A program made the position numbers and the translations under genes. The notes beneath the pieces were generated by a model. It made no database searches. It saw only the letters and a list, made by a program, of their open reading frames with translations, and had not been told where the DNA came from. This document shows positions 1 through 7,842 of a stretch of 45,361 nt of DNA, piece after piece (positions within the stretch are counted from its first letter, which is position 1; each line of letters starts with the position of its first letter). Where the stretch lies: positions 1-45,361 of the forward strand of contig JBAWZF010000021.1 of the NCBI GenBank assembly GCA_037143175.1, in the 5' to 3' direction. This DNA is from a bacterium (GTDB lineage: Bacteria; Verrucomicrobiota; Kiritimatiellia; CAIKKV01; CAITUY01).

Positions 1-269
1 AAAGATTGCTCGGAAATTCACGCCTTACAGTCTATTAACCTGTCACCTTGTTCTCCGTCACCTTGTTCTCCGGGCTCATGAGGTAACCGGGGGTGCCTCC
101 GGCGCCGGCGCAGACAACGTCCGGCACGCCGAAAGGATCTACCGGAAAAACAAATCGCCTACACGACGATTATGAACCCCTTTTGACTATGGCAGATGAA
201 ATGCCCCTGCGGTGGGTGGGAGACACGGTTTGACGGACTGCCGGTGAGCAGGTAGCATCCTTCACCATT
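1..269. other. Left-edge non-coding stretch with a 15-bp tandem repeat
   Basis: No convincing gene. Two adjacent copies of GTCACCTTGTTCTCC occupy 42-56 and 57-71, and a 10-bp palindrome CCGGCGCCGG sits at 99-108. On the minus strand a short open frame ends at about 38 and would read the repeat as ENKVTENKVTG, but it has no start or recognisable domain. The stretch holds the leader of the helicase gene that follows; I see no clear promoter. Confidence 0.5.
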
Positions 270-2477
270 GTGCAAGAGGAAATTGATTTTACACAAAATC
301 GCGCTTCGGCCGTTCCTGAGGACGGGGCTCTTGAAATCCTGAAGGGTGCCGTACGCCGTGTTGTGTACCGTTCCGAAGAAACCGGCTATTGTGTGTGCGG
401 GGTAATCCCTAGAGGGAAACTCGAGAAAAACGAGGTCATGATAGTTGGGAATGCGCCAACGGTCGTTGAGGGAGAGACGATTGAGGCTGAAGGCCGTTGG
501 ACGCATCATGCGAAACATGGCCGGCAGTTCCTGGCGACTCGTATAGAGTGTCATGCCCCGGTAACCACCGAGGGAATTAAGCGTTATCTTGCCAGTGGTA
601 TGATCAAGGGGATTCGGGCCGGATTGGCCGAACGTTTGGTAGCGGCGTTTGGGAGTCGTACCCTGGAGGTCATTGATAAGGAATCCGTGCGTTTGCAAGA
701 GGTGGAAGGCATTGGGGCAACGCGTCGTGAGATGATCAAGGAGTCCTGGCGGGAGCAGAAAGCCATCCGTGACATCATGGTATTTTTTCAATCTCATGAG
801 GTGGGGACCGCTTGTGCGATGCGGATTTATAAGCAATACGGGGAGCACGCCATCACCGTTGTGCGGGAAAATCCCTACCGGCTGTGTTACGAAGTTTGGG
901 GGATTGGATTTAAAACAGCCGATCGGGTTGCGTTGAGTTTAGGGGTGCCACCTCATTCCCAAAATCGCGCGCGGGCGGGAATCCTGTATATATTGCAGAC
1001 CATGTCGGAGGAAGGGCATTGCTTTTGCCCGCGTGAAGATCTCATTCCAGCGGCCGAGCAGATGCTGGAGATTCCCGGTGAAATTTTAAAAGAAGCCATT
1101 TTGCATGGCGTGGAGGACAGAACCCTTGTTGATGAGCGTGGTAATGTCTATTTGTCGCCACTTTATCAGGCCGAAACAGGTGTGGCGGAAACTCTGGAAA
1201 GGTTGGTAAAAACCAAGGTTTCCTATCCGCCCATTGATCTTGATAAGGCGATAACGTGGGCGGAGGGGCGGATGGGGTTCGGGTTTGCTGTCGCCCAGCG
1301 CAGTGCCTTGGAAATGGCTTTGTCTCAGAAAGTCTCAATCATTACTGGTGGACCCGGTGTAGGGAAAACCACCATTGTGCGTGCCTTGGTGGATATTTAT
1401 GATGCACGCAAGCTGGACATCTGCCTTGCCGCCCCAACGGGCCGTGCCTCCAAACGTATGGAAGAGTCGACCGGGTTGCCGGCAAAAACCCTGCATCGGC
1501 TCATGAAGTACACCCCCGGTACGAATCGCTTTGAGCATGGTCCGGGAAATCCAATCGAAGGGGAAGTATTCATTTTGGATGAAGTCTCGATGATTGATAT
1601 CCAATTGATGAATTCCTTTTTGGGAGCCTTGCCCCCCACCGCGACATTGGTGTTGGTGGGGGATGCGGATCAACTCCCAAGTGTTGGCCCGGGAAACGTT
1701 CTGCGGGATATGATTGATTCTGGAGTGATTCCCTTGACCATCCTGGAAACCATTTTCAGGCAGGAGGCGCAGAGTTGGATTGTACGGAACGCCCATCGGG
1801 TAAATAGCGGTTTGCCCTTTGAGTTCCCTGAAAACGGGGGGCAACCTGATTTCTTTTTCATCGAATCCGATACGCCGGAGGATGTGATCGCCAAGATGCT
1901 GGAACTCGTTTCCTCGCGGATTCCCAAAAAGTTCCATTTTGATCCGATGACAGAAGTTCAAGTGTTGACGCCTATGCGGCGGAATCAGTTGGGTAGCGAA
2001 AACCTTAATACGATTCTCCAGCAGACGTTAAATCCCGGTGGGATTGTGATCCGTCGATTCGGACGCGAGTACAGGGAAGGGGATCGTGTCCTGCAGATTC
2101 GCAACAATTATGACAAAGATGTCTATAATGGTGATATCGGACAGATCGATGTGGTAGATTTGGACGCTCAGGAAGTGGTCGTGAATTACGACGGTCGGCG
2201 GGTGGTTTATTCGGCAGAAGATTTGGATGAACTGGATCTCGCCTATGCCTGTTCGGTGCATAAATCGCAGGGAAGTGAATATCCGGCGGTGGTTTTGTTG
2301 ATGACGACCCAGCATTTCAAACTGTTGCAGCGTAATCTGTTATACACGGCCATGACCCGAGGTCGCAAACTGGTATGTCTGATTGGATCAAAAAAGGCGG
2401 TACACATGGCCATAAGCAACAACCATGTTTCGTTCCGGAGAACAGCTTTGAAAGATCGGCTGAAGGGTCGGATATAG
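270..2477 (+). CDS. recD2: RecD2-type ATP-dependent DNA helicase (SF1B)
   Basis: A 735-residue superfamily 1 helicase of the RecD2 type, the stand-alone RecD relative found in bacteria without RecBC, expected to unwind DNA 5'-3' in repair or recombination. Visible features: an N-terminal OB-like part, a helix-hairpin-helix region around residues 110-215, Walker A GGPGVGKTT at about 359-367, Walker B FILDEVSMID at about 434, the motif VGDADQLPSVGPG near 463, and the C-terminal UvrD-like motif VHKSQGSEYPAVV near 663. Length is typical for the family. The frame is closed by TGA at 231-233 and contains no other ATG/GTG/TTG before GTG 270, so GTG 270 is the likely start, although its ribosome site is weak. 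It ends at a bidirectional terminator and stands alone. Confidence 0.93.
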   Translation: MQEEIDFTQNRASAVPEDGALEILKGAVRRVVYRSEETGYCVCGVIPRGKLEKNEVMIVGNAPTVVEGETIEAEGRWTHHAKHGRQFLATRIECHAPVTTEGIKRYLASGMIKGIRAGLAERLVAAFGSRTLEVIDKESVRLQEVEGIGATRREMIKESWREQKAIRDIMVFFQSHEVGTACAMRIYKQYGEHAITVVRENPYRLCYEVWGIGFKTADRVALSLGVPPHSQNRARAGILYILQTMSEEGHCFCPREDLIPAAEQMLEIPGEILKEAILHGVEDRTLVDERGNVYLSPLYQAETGVAETLERLVKTKVSYPPIDLDKAITWAEGRMGFGFAVAQRSALEMALSQKVSIITGGPGVGKTTIVRALVDIYDARKLDICLAAPTGRASKRMEESTGLPAKTLHRLMKYTPGTNRFEHGPGNPIEGEVFILDEVSMIDIQLMNSFLGALPPTATLVLVGDADQLPSVGPGNVLRDMIDSGVIPLTILETIFRQEAQSWIVRNAHRVNSGLPFEFPENGGQPDFFFIESDTPEDVIAKMLELVSSRIPKKFHFDPMTEVQVLTPMRRNQLGSENLNTILQQTLNPGGIVIRRFGREYREGDRVLQIRNNYDKDVYNGDIGQIDVVDLDAQEVVVNYDGRRVVYSAEDLDELDLAYACSVHKSQGSEYPAVVLLMTTQHFKLLQRNLLYTAMTRGRKLVCLIGSKKAVHMAISNNHVSFRRTALKDRLKGRI

Positions 2478-2478
2478 G

Positions 2479-2528
2479 CAAAAAAAAGGCAGGTCAGATT
2501 CACTGAACCTGCCTGCCTCTTTTTTTTG
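2479..2528. terminator. Bidirectional intrinsic terminator between recD2 and the RRM gene
   Basis: A hairpin with left arm 2487-2497 (AGGCAGGTCAG) and right arm 2503-2514 (CTGAACCTGCCT, one bulged base) is preceded by eight A at 2480-2487 and followed by a T run at 2520-2527. It can therefore stop transcription from both converging genes. Confidence 0.9.
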
Positions 2529-2535
2529 CCTAGTC

Positions 2536-2958
2536 TTACCGGCGCGGGCCGCGGCGGCCACTGCTGCCACGTGAGCGAGCTTCGCTGACGACGATTTTAC
2601 GGCCGTCGATATCTTTGCCATTCATTCCATTCATGGCGGCTTGAGCTGCCTCGACACTGCCCATGGTGATAAAGGCGAAGGTCTTGGTTTCGCCATTACG
2701 GGGCGGCACCATACGTACTTCACGGACATCGCCGTATTTGCTGAACTGTTTTTGCAGTTCTTCACCAGAGATGTCCTCGATCAGATTCCCGATATACAGA
2801 TCGGGAGAGCGCACCGGGCGGTTGCTTCCGCCACTGGAACCACCACTACGGCGGTTATTCATCTTCATTCCGGCAAGTACACCCGCCAGAAAGATGGCCA
2901 GACCGACTGCGGACACGCTCATCCAGGACCACAAACTCATTGCACACATTTCATTCAT
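2536..2958 (-). CDS. RNA-binding protein (RRM) with N-terminal membrane anchor
   Basis: A 140-residue protein. Residues 54-59 (LYIGNL) match RNP2 and residues 92-99 (KTFAFITM) match RNP1 of an RNA recognition motif spanning about 52-128, followed by an Arg/Gly/Ser-rich tail typical of small bacterial RRM proteins. Unusually, residues about 12-31 form a hydrophobic segment (VSAVGLAIFLAGVLAG) followed by positive charges, which predicts a membrane anchor with the RRM on the cytoplasmic side. The start at 2958 has AGGGAA six bases upstream; in-frame ATGs at codons 4 and 7 are alternatives. The gene lies alone between the terminator and rpoD. The RNA target is unknown. Confidence 0.88.
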   Translation of the reverse strand: MNEMCAMSLWSWMSVSAVGLAIFLAGVLAGMKMNNRRSGGSSGGSNRPVRSPDLYIGNLIEDISGEELQKQFSKYGDVREVRMVPPRNGETKTFAFITMGSVEAAQAAMNGMNGKDIDGRKIVVSEARSRGSSGRRGPRR

Positions 2959-3021
2959 TCTTATTTCCCTGTTTCCTAAGTTCCGGGGGGTTACGTCGAG
3001 AGGTACGACGTCCTGGACCGG

Positions 3022-5001
3022 TTACTTCATCTCGATAAACCCTTCCAGTTTCCGTATGCGCGTTGGATGGCGCAATTTACGGAGAGCCTTTGCTTCAATC
3101 TGGCGGATTCGTTCACGAGTGACGTTGAACTGCTTACCTACCTCTTCGAGGGTGCGCGAATATCCATCCGCCAGGCCGAATCGCAGGTTCAGCACCTGCT
3201 GTTCACGCTCAGTCAGCGTGCCAAGGACGTCTTTCAGGCGATCCTTCAGCAAGCTATAAGCGGTCATTTCGGACGGATTTTCAGCGCCCTTGTCCTCGAT
3301 AAAATCACCAAAATGCGCGTCATCCCCATCGCCTACCGGGCTTTGGAGAGAAATCGGCTGTTGAGCCATTTTGTAAACGGCACGAACTCGATCCACGGGG
3401 AGGCTCATTTCCTCGGCCACTTCCTCCGGGGTGGGCTCGCGGCCCAGTTCCTGCACGAGTTTCTTCTGGACGCGCATCAACTTATTGATTGTTTCAATCA
3501 TGTGCACCGGTATCCGGATGGTTCTGGCCTGATCCGCGATGGCGCGGGTGGCAGCCTGACGAATCCACCAGGTAGCATAGGTGCTGAACTTGTAGCCGCG
3601 GCGATACTCGAACTTCTCGACAGCCTTCATCAGGCCGGTATTACCTTCCTGAATCAGATCAAGGAAGGAGAGTCCGCGGTTCATATATTTTTTAACGATG
3701 CTGATAACCAGTCGCAGATTGGCTTCCACCATTTCTGTACGGGCAATCATTCCCTTACGCATCGCATCCTTGAGCTGCTTGTATTTCGCCACAAATTCGG
3801 CGGAATCAAGGCCCATCGTGTCTTCGAGTTTGCGAAGTTTGCGTTGCTCGGTAGCCAAGGCCTCGGCCTGTTTGGGAGATTTCCTGGCTTTTGTCTGAAT
3901 ATCAATTTGAGACAGGCAAGCGAGGACTTCTTTGTATTCATCCTCCGCTTTGGCGGCGAGCGTCTCAATGATTTTCTGCTTAAAATAGAGACTTTCGAAA
4001 AGCTCGGAAAGCCGCTTGCGAATTTTATCCAAATCCTTTTTGGCCTCGGCCTTCTGGGCAACCGTAGATTTGCTCTTCCGGTAAATAGCAGAGGTTTCCA
4101 GAAGTTTGTCGCGGTTTTTCAGGATTTCCCGCTTCAGGCGGGGGAGAGCCTTGAGATAGGTGTCGCGACTATCGACAAATTTATCCTCAATCACGCGATC
4201 AAAACGATCACGACCGGTTTCAAGTCGTTCAGCGGTAGTCAGATACATGTCTGCCGCGATGCCGAGTTCATCAAAAAGCAATCGTACCGATACTTCAGAC
4301 GTTTCGATCCGTTTGCAGATTTCCACTTCCTGCTCACGGGTGAGAAGGGGAACCTGGCCCATCTGGTGCAAATACATGCGGATGGGATCATCAAAAATAT
4401 CTAATCGTTCGGCTCGAGCTACGGAAGTAGTCTGCTTGGCCGGTTCTTTACGGAATTTCTCGGCGTCAGAAGCTTCGATAATCTCAATATCCATGCTTCG
4501 CAGGAGTTCGAGATACCCTTCCAATTCCTCGGGGTTGATCACGGAGTTAGGGATCATCTCATTGACATCATCAAATGTCAGATATCCCTGTTCTTCGGCC
4601 AGTTTAACAAGATCCTTGATCCGCTGGCTGCGCTCTTCCCAGCTTAAACTCCCGGAAGGGGCCGCCCCCGCCTCATCATTATTGGCATCGGGATCCGCTT
4701 TTGTTTCGATCTCAGGCGAGTCTTCAAGAAGTGCCCCGCTTGGTGATCCCTCGGTAATTTTGGGAATGGAGATCGCCTTGAGTTTGTTTTTTTTGGCTGG
4801 CAGGGCAAGGGGAGTGGCCACATCCTTGGAAGCAGGCGCAACGATAGGTATCACTTCAGCTGGGGTTGCTTTTGTTTTCTTGGAATTGTTCTTTTTCACC
4901 TCGGCTTTCGCTGCGGCGTGTGAAACGTTTTTCTGGGGCTTTTTTGCCTTACTTACAACCTTTGCCACATTTTTAGATGCGGTTACTTTACTCTTCGCCA
5001 T
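3022..5001 (-). CDS. rpoD: RNA polymerase primary sigma factor RpoD (sigma-70)
   Basis: The 659-residue housekeeping sigma factor. Seen in order: a Lys/Ala/Pro-rich extension to about residue 120; a region 1.1-like segment ([16 protein letters not shown]) near 135-175; region 1.2 ([21 protein letters not shown]) from about 203; a long helical non-conserved region about 235-420; regions 2.1-2.4 about 425-500 with [19 protein letters not shown] and [12 protein letters not shown]; region 3; and region 4.2 at the C terminus with the helix-turn-helix [26 protein letters not shown] five bases upstream of ATG 5001 supports the start. The basic N-terminal extension is longer than in E. coli RpoD. A promoter is proposed at 5069-5097. 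Confidence 0.97.
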   Translation of the reverse strand: MAKSKVTASKNVAKVVSKAKKPQKNVSHAAAKAEVKKNNSKKTKATPAEVIPIVAPASKDVATPLALPAKKNKLKAISIPKITEGSPSGALLEDSPEIETKADPDANNDEAGAAPSGSLSWEERSQRIKDLVKLAEEQGYLTFDDVNEMIPNSVINPEELEGYLELLRSMDIEIIEASDAEKFRKEPAKQTTSVARAERLDIFDDPIRMYLHQMGQVPLLTREQEVEICKRIETSEVSVRLLFDELGIAADMYLTTAERLETGRDRFDRVIEDKFVDSRDTYLKALPRLKREILKNRDKLLETSAIYRKSKSTVAQKAEAKKDLDKIRKRLSELFESLYFKQKIIETLAAKAEDEYKEVLACLSQIDIQTKARKSPKQAEALATEQRKLRKLEDTMGLDSAEFVAKYKQLKDAMRKGMIARTEMVEANLRLVISIVKKYMNRGLSFLDLIQEGNTGLMKAVEKFEYRRGYKFSTYATWWIRQAATRAIADQARTIRIPVHMIETINKLMRVQKKLVQELGREPTPEEVAEEMSLPVDRVRAVYKMAQQPISLQSPVGDGDDAHFGDFIEDKGAENPSEMTAYSLLKDRLKDVLGTLTEREQQVLNLRFGLADGYSRTLEEVGKQFNVTRERIRQIEAKALRKLRHPTRIRKLEGFIEMK

Positions 5002-5068
5002 AGTTTTCCTCGATGACAGTCAAACTCAAAAATGCCAAAAAAAGGCAGAATACAACGTCGACTGGTCA

Positions 5069-5097
5069 AATATGTCACAAGTTATTGCGGATGACAA
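5069..5097 (-). promoter_or_regulatory. Putative sigma-70 promoter of rpoD
   Basis: Read on the minus strand, TTGTCA (5097-5092) and CATATT (5074-5069) are separated by 17 bases, giving five of six and four of six matches to the -35 and -10 consensus. Transcription would begin near 5062 and leave a leader of about 60 bases. The rest of the 5002-5284 gap shows no gene. Confidence 0.4.
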
Positions 5098-5284
5098 CAG
5101 AATACGGTGGAGAGCGTTATAAAACGAATCATTGGTGGCGGCTACTCTCAAATTGGATAGGGCATCCAAACGAAAAGTCAACGGGAGGTGGTGAGGATGA
5201 GCAACTAATAGCTGCTTACGCAATTGGTAAACCCTGATTCGGTTTTGTCATTGGTCGTTCCATAGAAGAGAGCAGGGGAGTTTG

Positions 5285-5641
5285 TCAGTTCTTGGAAAGT
5301 TGGTGGATGTTATCCCGGTGATGATTCGTTGTAAGGTTTGCAGGGTCTGAGTCTTTGAGTCCGGAGACATAGGCGTAGTCAGTCCATGAGTGTATGTTTG
5401 TGGATAAGAAGAATGTTAGGTTTGATGAAGCGTGGGAGGCTCGATTTGCTTGGCAAACGAACGTGATAAAATCACCGGACCTCACGTAATTGGTTCCCAC
5501 TAGATCATTCAGGGAGAGTGGATATTTATCATCATGTTCAACGGCATACATTTTGGTGAACAGGATGATTTGTTTAAGATTGTTCATGCAGACAGCTCGT
5601 TTGGCCTTTTCTCCATAATTATGGCCGCCGCAGGGTATCAT
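5285..5641 (-). CDS. Pseudopilin-like C-terminal domain fragment
   Basis: If the disrupted locus is still expressed in pieces, this 118-residue part would start at ATG 5641, whose ATGA overlaps the stop of the preceding frame. It carries KRAVCMNNLKQI, MYAVEHDDKYP and TDYAYVSGL, typical of the globular part of DUF1559/PulG-like pseudopilins in PVC bacteria. The frame stays open upstream to 5758 and encodes a membrane helix there (GSILLSFILGVVVFSIMI) that an intact pseudopilin-like protein would need, which is why I prefer a frameshifted longer gene. No prepilin peptidase site is visible. Confidence 0.4.
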   Translation of the reverse strand: MIPCGGHNYGEKAKRAVCMNNLKQIILFTKMYAVEHDDKYPLSLNDLVGTNYVRSGDFITFVCQANRASHASSNLTFFLSTNIHSWTDYAYVSGLKDSDPANLTTNHHRDNIHQLSKN

Positions 5642-5946
5642 GATGGAGAAAACCACAACCCCCAATATGAATGAAAGAAGGATTGAGCCAAGGCCCCGCC
5701 AGATTCTTTTGGTAATATTACCAATCCCACAATAACAGGCATACTGAGCAACAGCCATCCGCCAAATGCGACAAGGCAGCCTGGGGTTGTGCTGGTGATT
5801 TTTCCTCTTCCCATATTCCCTGTCAAGCTCCCCAATTCATCGCTGTACCAGATGCAGGCCATGGGGAGGGCCAGGAAGCCTATCATCTGCAATAGGCTCT
5901 TTCCCACTCCTGCAAAATAGGGAACAAGCAGGTAGGCAATTGCCAT
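5638..5946 (-). CDS. Small hydrophobic protein or middle fragment of the disrupted gene
   Basis: A 102-residue open frame with two strongly hydrophobic stretches (residues about 1-32 and 56-78) separated by a short Gly/Thr-rich turn. Its last 20 or so residues are not hydrophobic and look out of frame, whereas the overlapping frame encodes a good membrane helix over the same bases. No family recognised. It is probably the middle section of the gene described at 5285-6212. Confidence 0.3.
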   Translation of the reverse strand: MAIAYLLVPYFAGVGKSLLQMIGFLALPMACIWYSDELGSLTGNMGRGKITSTTPGCLVAFGGWLLLSMPVIVGLVILPKESGGALAQSFFHSYWGLWFSPS

Positions 5947-6211
5947 CCCGGTGTGTTATGCCAGTATCCGGCATCAATAGTGTTCGTCTCTTTGGGAATG
6001 AAGACTCTATTCACCTCAACCCCTTTGTGATTGGGCAACCATGGCTTTCCGTTGTTCCCACTACGTAGAATCGATAAAGCCAGACCGATTATTATCACCA
6101 GGGCAAGTATTCCAAGGCTGGTTAATCAGAGTCGGCGGCCATCTGATCGTTCAGCACTCTCAACAAGGGTAAGTACGGCATCAGTTCGTATTGTGAGGAA
6201 TACCCCGATCA

Positions 6212-6397
6212 TTACTTCACCTTCCTCACAGTGACCTCAATCTCCGTGGCATTGCCAGCAAACCATTTTTGGACATAGAGGGAACCAATAATCGGCGGCT
6301 GTCCCTGACGGGGAACTTCTTCATATCTGACCGTGTGCTTGGTTTCCTTTTCAATCACAAACTTCACAGTCTTCTCAATATTCTCGATTTTGTCCAT
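6212..6397 (-). CDS. Small conserved-looking hypothetical protein
   Basis: A 61-residue protein beginning MDKIENIEKTVKFVIEKETK and containing PPIIGSLYVQKWF, then a Val/Lys/Glu-rich strand. The alternating hydrophobic pattern suggests a small all-beta fold after an N-terminal helix. I know no function. It starts two bases after the stop of a lysine-rich open frame (6400-6402) and its stop overlaps the next ATG (TAATG), so translation through this cluster looks coupled. No signal peptide or membrane segment. Confidence 0.55.
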   Translation of the reverse strand: MDKIENIEKTVKFVIEKETKHTVRYEEVPRQGQPPIIGSLYVQKWFAGNATEIEVTVRKVK

Positions 6398-6399
6398 GA

Positions 6400-6561
6400 T
6401 CAGCCTGCCTTCTTTGGGTTGCCTTTAGGCTTCTTGATTTTGTTCGATTTCGGTTTGGGATTGGGAAGTTCCTTTGCGGTTATCCTGATTAAATCGCTGA
6501 TCCATTCCCGATCTTCAAATTTGTCCTCTATTAGGCACAGTCTCTCCTCATCGCTTGATCG
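6400..6561 (-). pseudogene. Lys-rich small frame lacking a start, likely frameshifted
   Basis: An open frame of about 53 codons reads LCLIEDKFEDREWISDLIR followed by a Lys/Pro/Asn-rich tail ending NPKKAG. It has no ATG, GTG or TTG. An ATG at 6551 that overlaps the eamA stop (ATGA) begins another frame that stops after six codons; one indel just after it would join the two into a protein of about 50 residues. Its stop is two bases from the next gene. I read this as a small coupled gene broken by an indel. Confidence 0.4.
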
Positions 6562-7003
6562 CTAGAATGATGACTCCACCAGCGACCATTGTAATGCCAG
6601 TCCATTCACGTAGTGTTGGTCTTTCCCCGAGAAATGCAAACGCGAAGATGGCAACGAGCACCAGACTCAGTTTGTCCACTGGTGCAACCTTAGATGCTTC
6701 GCCGAGTTGGAGTGCACGAAAGTAGCACACCCAGGAGACACCAGTAGCGAGACCAGATAGTCCAAGGAAGATCCAGGTCTTGGAGGGTAAGGCAAGGGGA
6801 TTGCTCCACTTTCCCGCATACCAGACGAAAGCCGAGAGGACGACCATGATGATTGCAGTTCGAACCAAAGTAGCCAAATCTGAATCGACACCTTTAATGC
6901 CAACCTTCGCGAATATTGCAGTAAGTGCTGCGAATATAGCAGACAGAATCGCCCAATGGAGCCAGCTGTTGGTCGTGATCATATCCGGAATTATTTCCTC
7001 CAA
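6548..7003 (-). CDS. EamA-family half-size transporter
   Basis: A 151-residue membrane protein with about five hydrophobic segments, corresponding to a single EamA (DMT superfamily) domain of the roughly 140-residue kind that works as a dimer. Family-like signatures are an N-terminal AILSAIFAALTAIFAKVGI, the middle SWVCYFRALQLGEASKVAPVDKLS and the C-terminal FLGERPTLREWTGITMVAGGV. The substrate cannot be inferred; relatives export metabolites or drugs. The start is TTG 7003, supported by GGAGGT five bases upstream; an in-frame ATG at 6982 is the alternative. It heads a run of small overlapping frames toward 5285. Confidence 0.85.
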   Translation of the reverse strand: MEEIIPDMITTNSWLHWAILSAIFAALTAIFAKVGIKGVDSDLATLVRTAIIMVVLSAFVWYAGKWSNPLALPSKTWIFLGLSGLATGVSWVCYFRALQLGEASKVAPVDKLSLVLVAIFAFAFLGERPTLREWTGITMVAGGVIILAIKR

Positions 7004-7041
7004 AGTCCACCTCCGTCCTGAAATACAGGGTCTCCGGTGGA

Positions 7042-7078
7042 CATCCTTCGCTCTACGCTGCGCTGCGAGCGAAGGATG
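7042..7078. repeat. 12-bp perfect palindrome abutting the tRNA-Ala 3' end
   Basis: CATCCTTCGCTC (7042-7053) and GAGCGAAGGATG (7067-7078) are exact inverse complements around a 13-base loop. The right arm runs into the encoded CCA of the tRNA (7077-7079). There is no T run on either side, so it is not a standard terminator; it could be a processing hairpin, a weak terminator or a dispersed REP-like palindrome. Confidence 0.75.
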
Positions 7079-7152
7079 GTGGAGCGAACGAGGCTCGAAC
7101 TCGTGACCCCCACGTTGCGAACGTGGTGCTCTACCAACTGAGCTACCGCCCC
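7077..7152 (-). tRNA. tRNA-Ala (anticodon CGC)
   Basis: Folded by eye on the minus strand: acceptor GGGGCGG/TCGCTCC including the G3-U70 pair that identifies alanine tRNA, D-arm GCTC/GAGC, anticodon stem CCACG/CGTGG with loop TTCGCAA (anticodon CGC, codon GCG), T-arm ACGAG/CTCGT with loop TTCGAGC, discriminator A, and an encoded CCA at 7079-7077. A promoter lies about 20 bases upstream. Confidence 0.96.
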
Positions 7153-7171
7153 TTTGTGAAAAGGAGGTATT

Positions 7172-7201
7172 CGTATACCTGATTCGCAGGGGAAATGTAA
7201 A
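7172..7201 (-). promoter_or_regulatory. Putative promoter of tRNA-Ala
   Basis: On the minus strand TTTACA (7201-7196) and TATACG (7177-7172) are separated by 18 bases, and the tRNA 5' end is at 7152. A small palindrome AGGTAT-TCGT-ATACCT (7165-7180) overlaps the -10 region. Confidence 0.45.
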
Positions 7202-7215
7202 GCACGGAATGGAAT

Positions 7216-7674
7216 TTAATTAAAGAGATAGGTCGTCAGCAGCCCGATGAGGATGCCAACCATCATGCCGGCAAAGACTTCAAGTCGGGTGTGACCAAGA
7301 ATATCGATAAGCTTTTGTGCGGAAAGATGGTGGTTTTGAAAAACCTCATCAACAATCTGATTCAGCAGTCGAGCCTGGAGCCCTGTGGCCCGTCGAACAG
7401 TCGAGGCATCAAACATGACAACAACGGCAAATGCAAATGAAAGGACGAAAGCGGTGGACTCAAATCCATCAGTTAGCCCAATCGATGTGGTGAGCCCGCA
7501 AACCATGGCCGAATGTGCGCTTGGCATTCCGCCCAATGTGGTGAGGTAGTGGAAGTCCACTTTGCCCGTGCGCTTCAGGTTGCCCAGCGACTTCAACAAT
7601 GAGGCCACAACGTAAGCGCTGAAGGCCGACCAGAAAACAGGCGATTTGAAAAATGCTCCAACATCGTAATGCAT
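7216..7674 (-). CDS. DUF212 (YuiD-like) divergent PAP2-family membrane protein
   Basis: A 152-residue protein of the DUF212 family (PF02681), related to acid phosphatase/vanadium haloperoxidase folds. Seen: GGMPSAHS at about 48-55, the central FDASTVRRATGLQARLLN, and the C-terminal GHTRLEVFAGMMVGILIG, with about four membrane segments. Length matches the family. Relatives are inner-membrane proteins of unproven activity, possibly lipid phosphate handling. The ribosome site before ATG 7674 is weak. It is divergent from hom, with a 168-base gap between them, and lies upstream of the tRNA on the same strand. Confidence 0.92.
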   Translation of the reverse strand: MHYDVGAFFKSPVFWSAFSAYVVASLLKSLGNLKRTGKVDFHYLTTLGGMPSAHSAMVCGLTTSIGLTDGFESTAFVLSFAFAVVVMFDASTVRRATGLQARLLNQIVDEVFQNHHLSAQKLIDILGHTRLEVFAGMMVGILIGLLTTYLFN

Positions 7675-7842
7675 AGGGCGGGGATCTTCTCTTTTTCACT
7701 CTTTTGGGTCAATGAGAAAGAGCGAACCATGGCTTTATACTTGTATCCAGCCAGTTTCCTTATAAAGTAATTGCCTTTTATGGTTTGCCCGACAGGGCTC
7801 CTATAGGGGCATGACCGGGTTCCGAAGAATTGGGGATGAAGT

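Larger units (their letters stand above)
5285..6212 (-). pseudogene. Frame-disrupted membrane/pseudopilin-like gene
   Basis: Read from 6212 downward, three frames join into one plausible protein. The first starts at an ATG overlapping the preceding stop (TAATG), runs 28 codons to TGA 6128-6126, and continues in the same frame with a membrane segment (LGILALVIIIGLAL) and a soluble part to about 5960. A frame change leads to two further hydrophobic stretches (5946-5700). A second change leads to another membrane segment and then AVCMNNLKQIILFTKMYAVE, DKYP and TDYAYVSGL, the pattern of PVC-type pseudopilin-like proteins that look like type II secretion PulG. The expected C-terminal tail is missing. 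So I see one internal stop and two frame changes. Decay or assembly indels could both explain this. Confidence 0.5.

Noticed and set aside
159-848. 229-codon minus-strand open frame opposite recD2
   Set aside because: It lies antiparallel to a gene with complete helicase motifs and has no recognisable domain; it is a shadow frame.
3067-4404. 445-codon plus-strand open frame opposite rpoD
   Set aside because: The minus strand encodes a full sigma-70 with all conserved regions; the plus frame has no domain.
5013-5237. 74-codon plus-strand frame in the rpoD leader
   Set aside because: No ribosome site, family likeness or context; it crosses the proposed rpoD promoter.
7675-7842. Riboswitch or attenuator before hom
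   Set aside because: No lysine, SAM or threonine-leader pattern and no run of Thr/Ile codons; only a weak GCCC/GGGC hairpin is seen.
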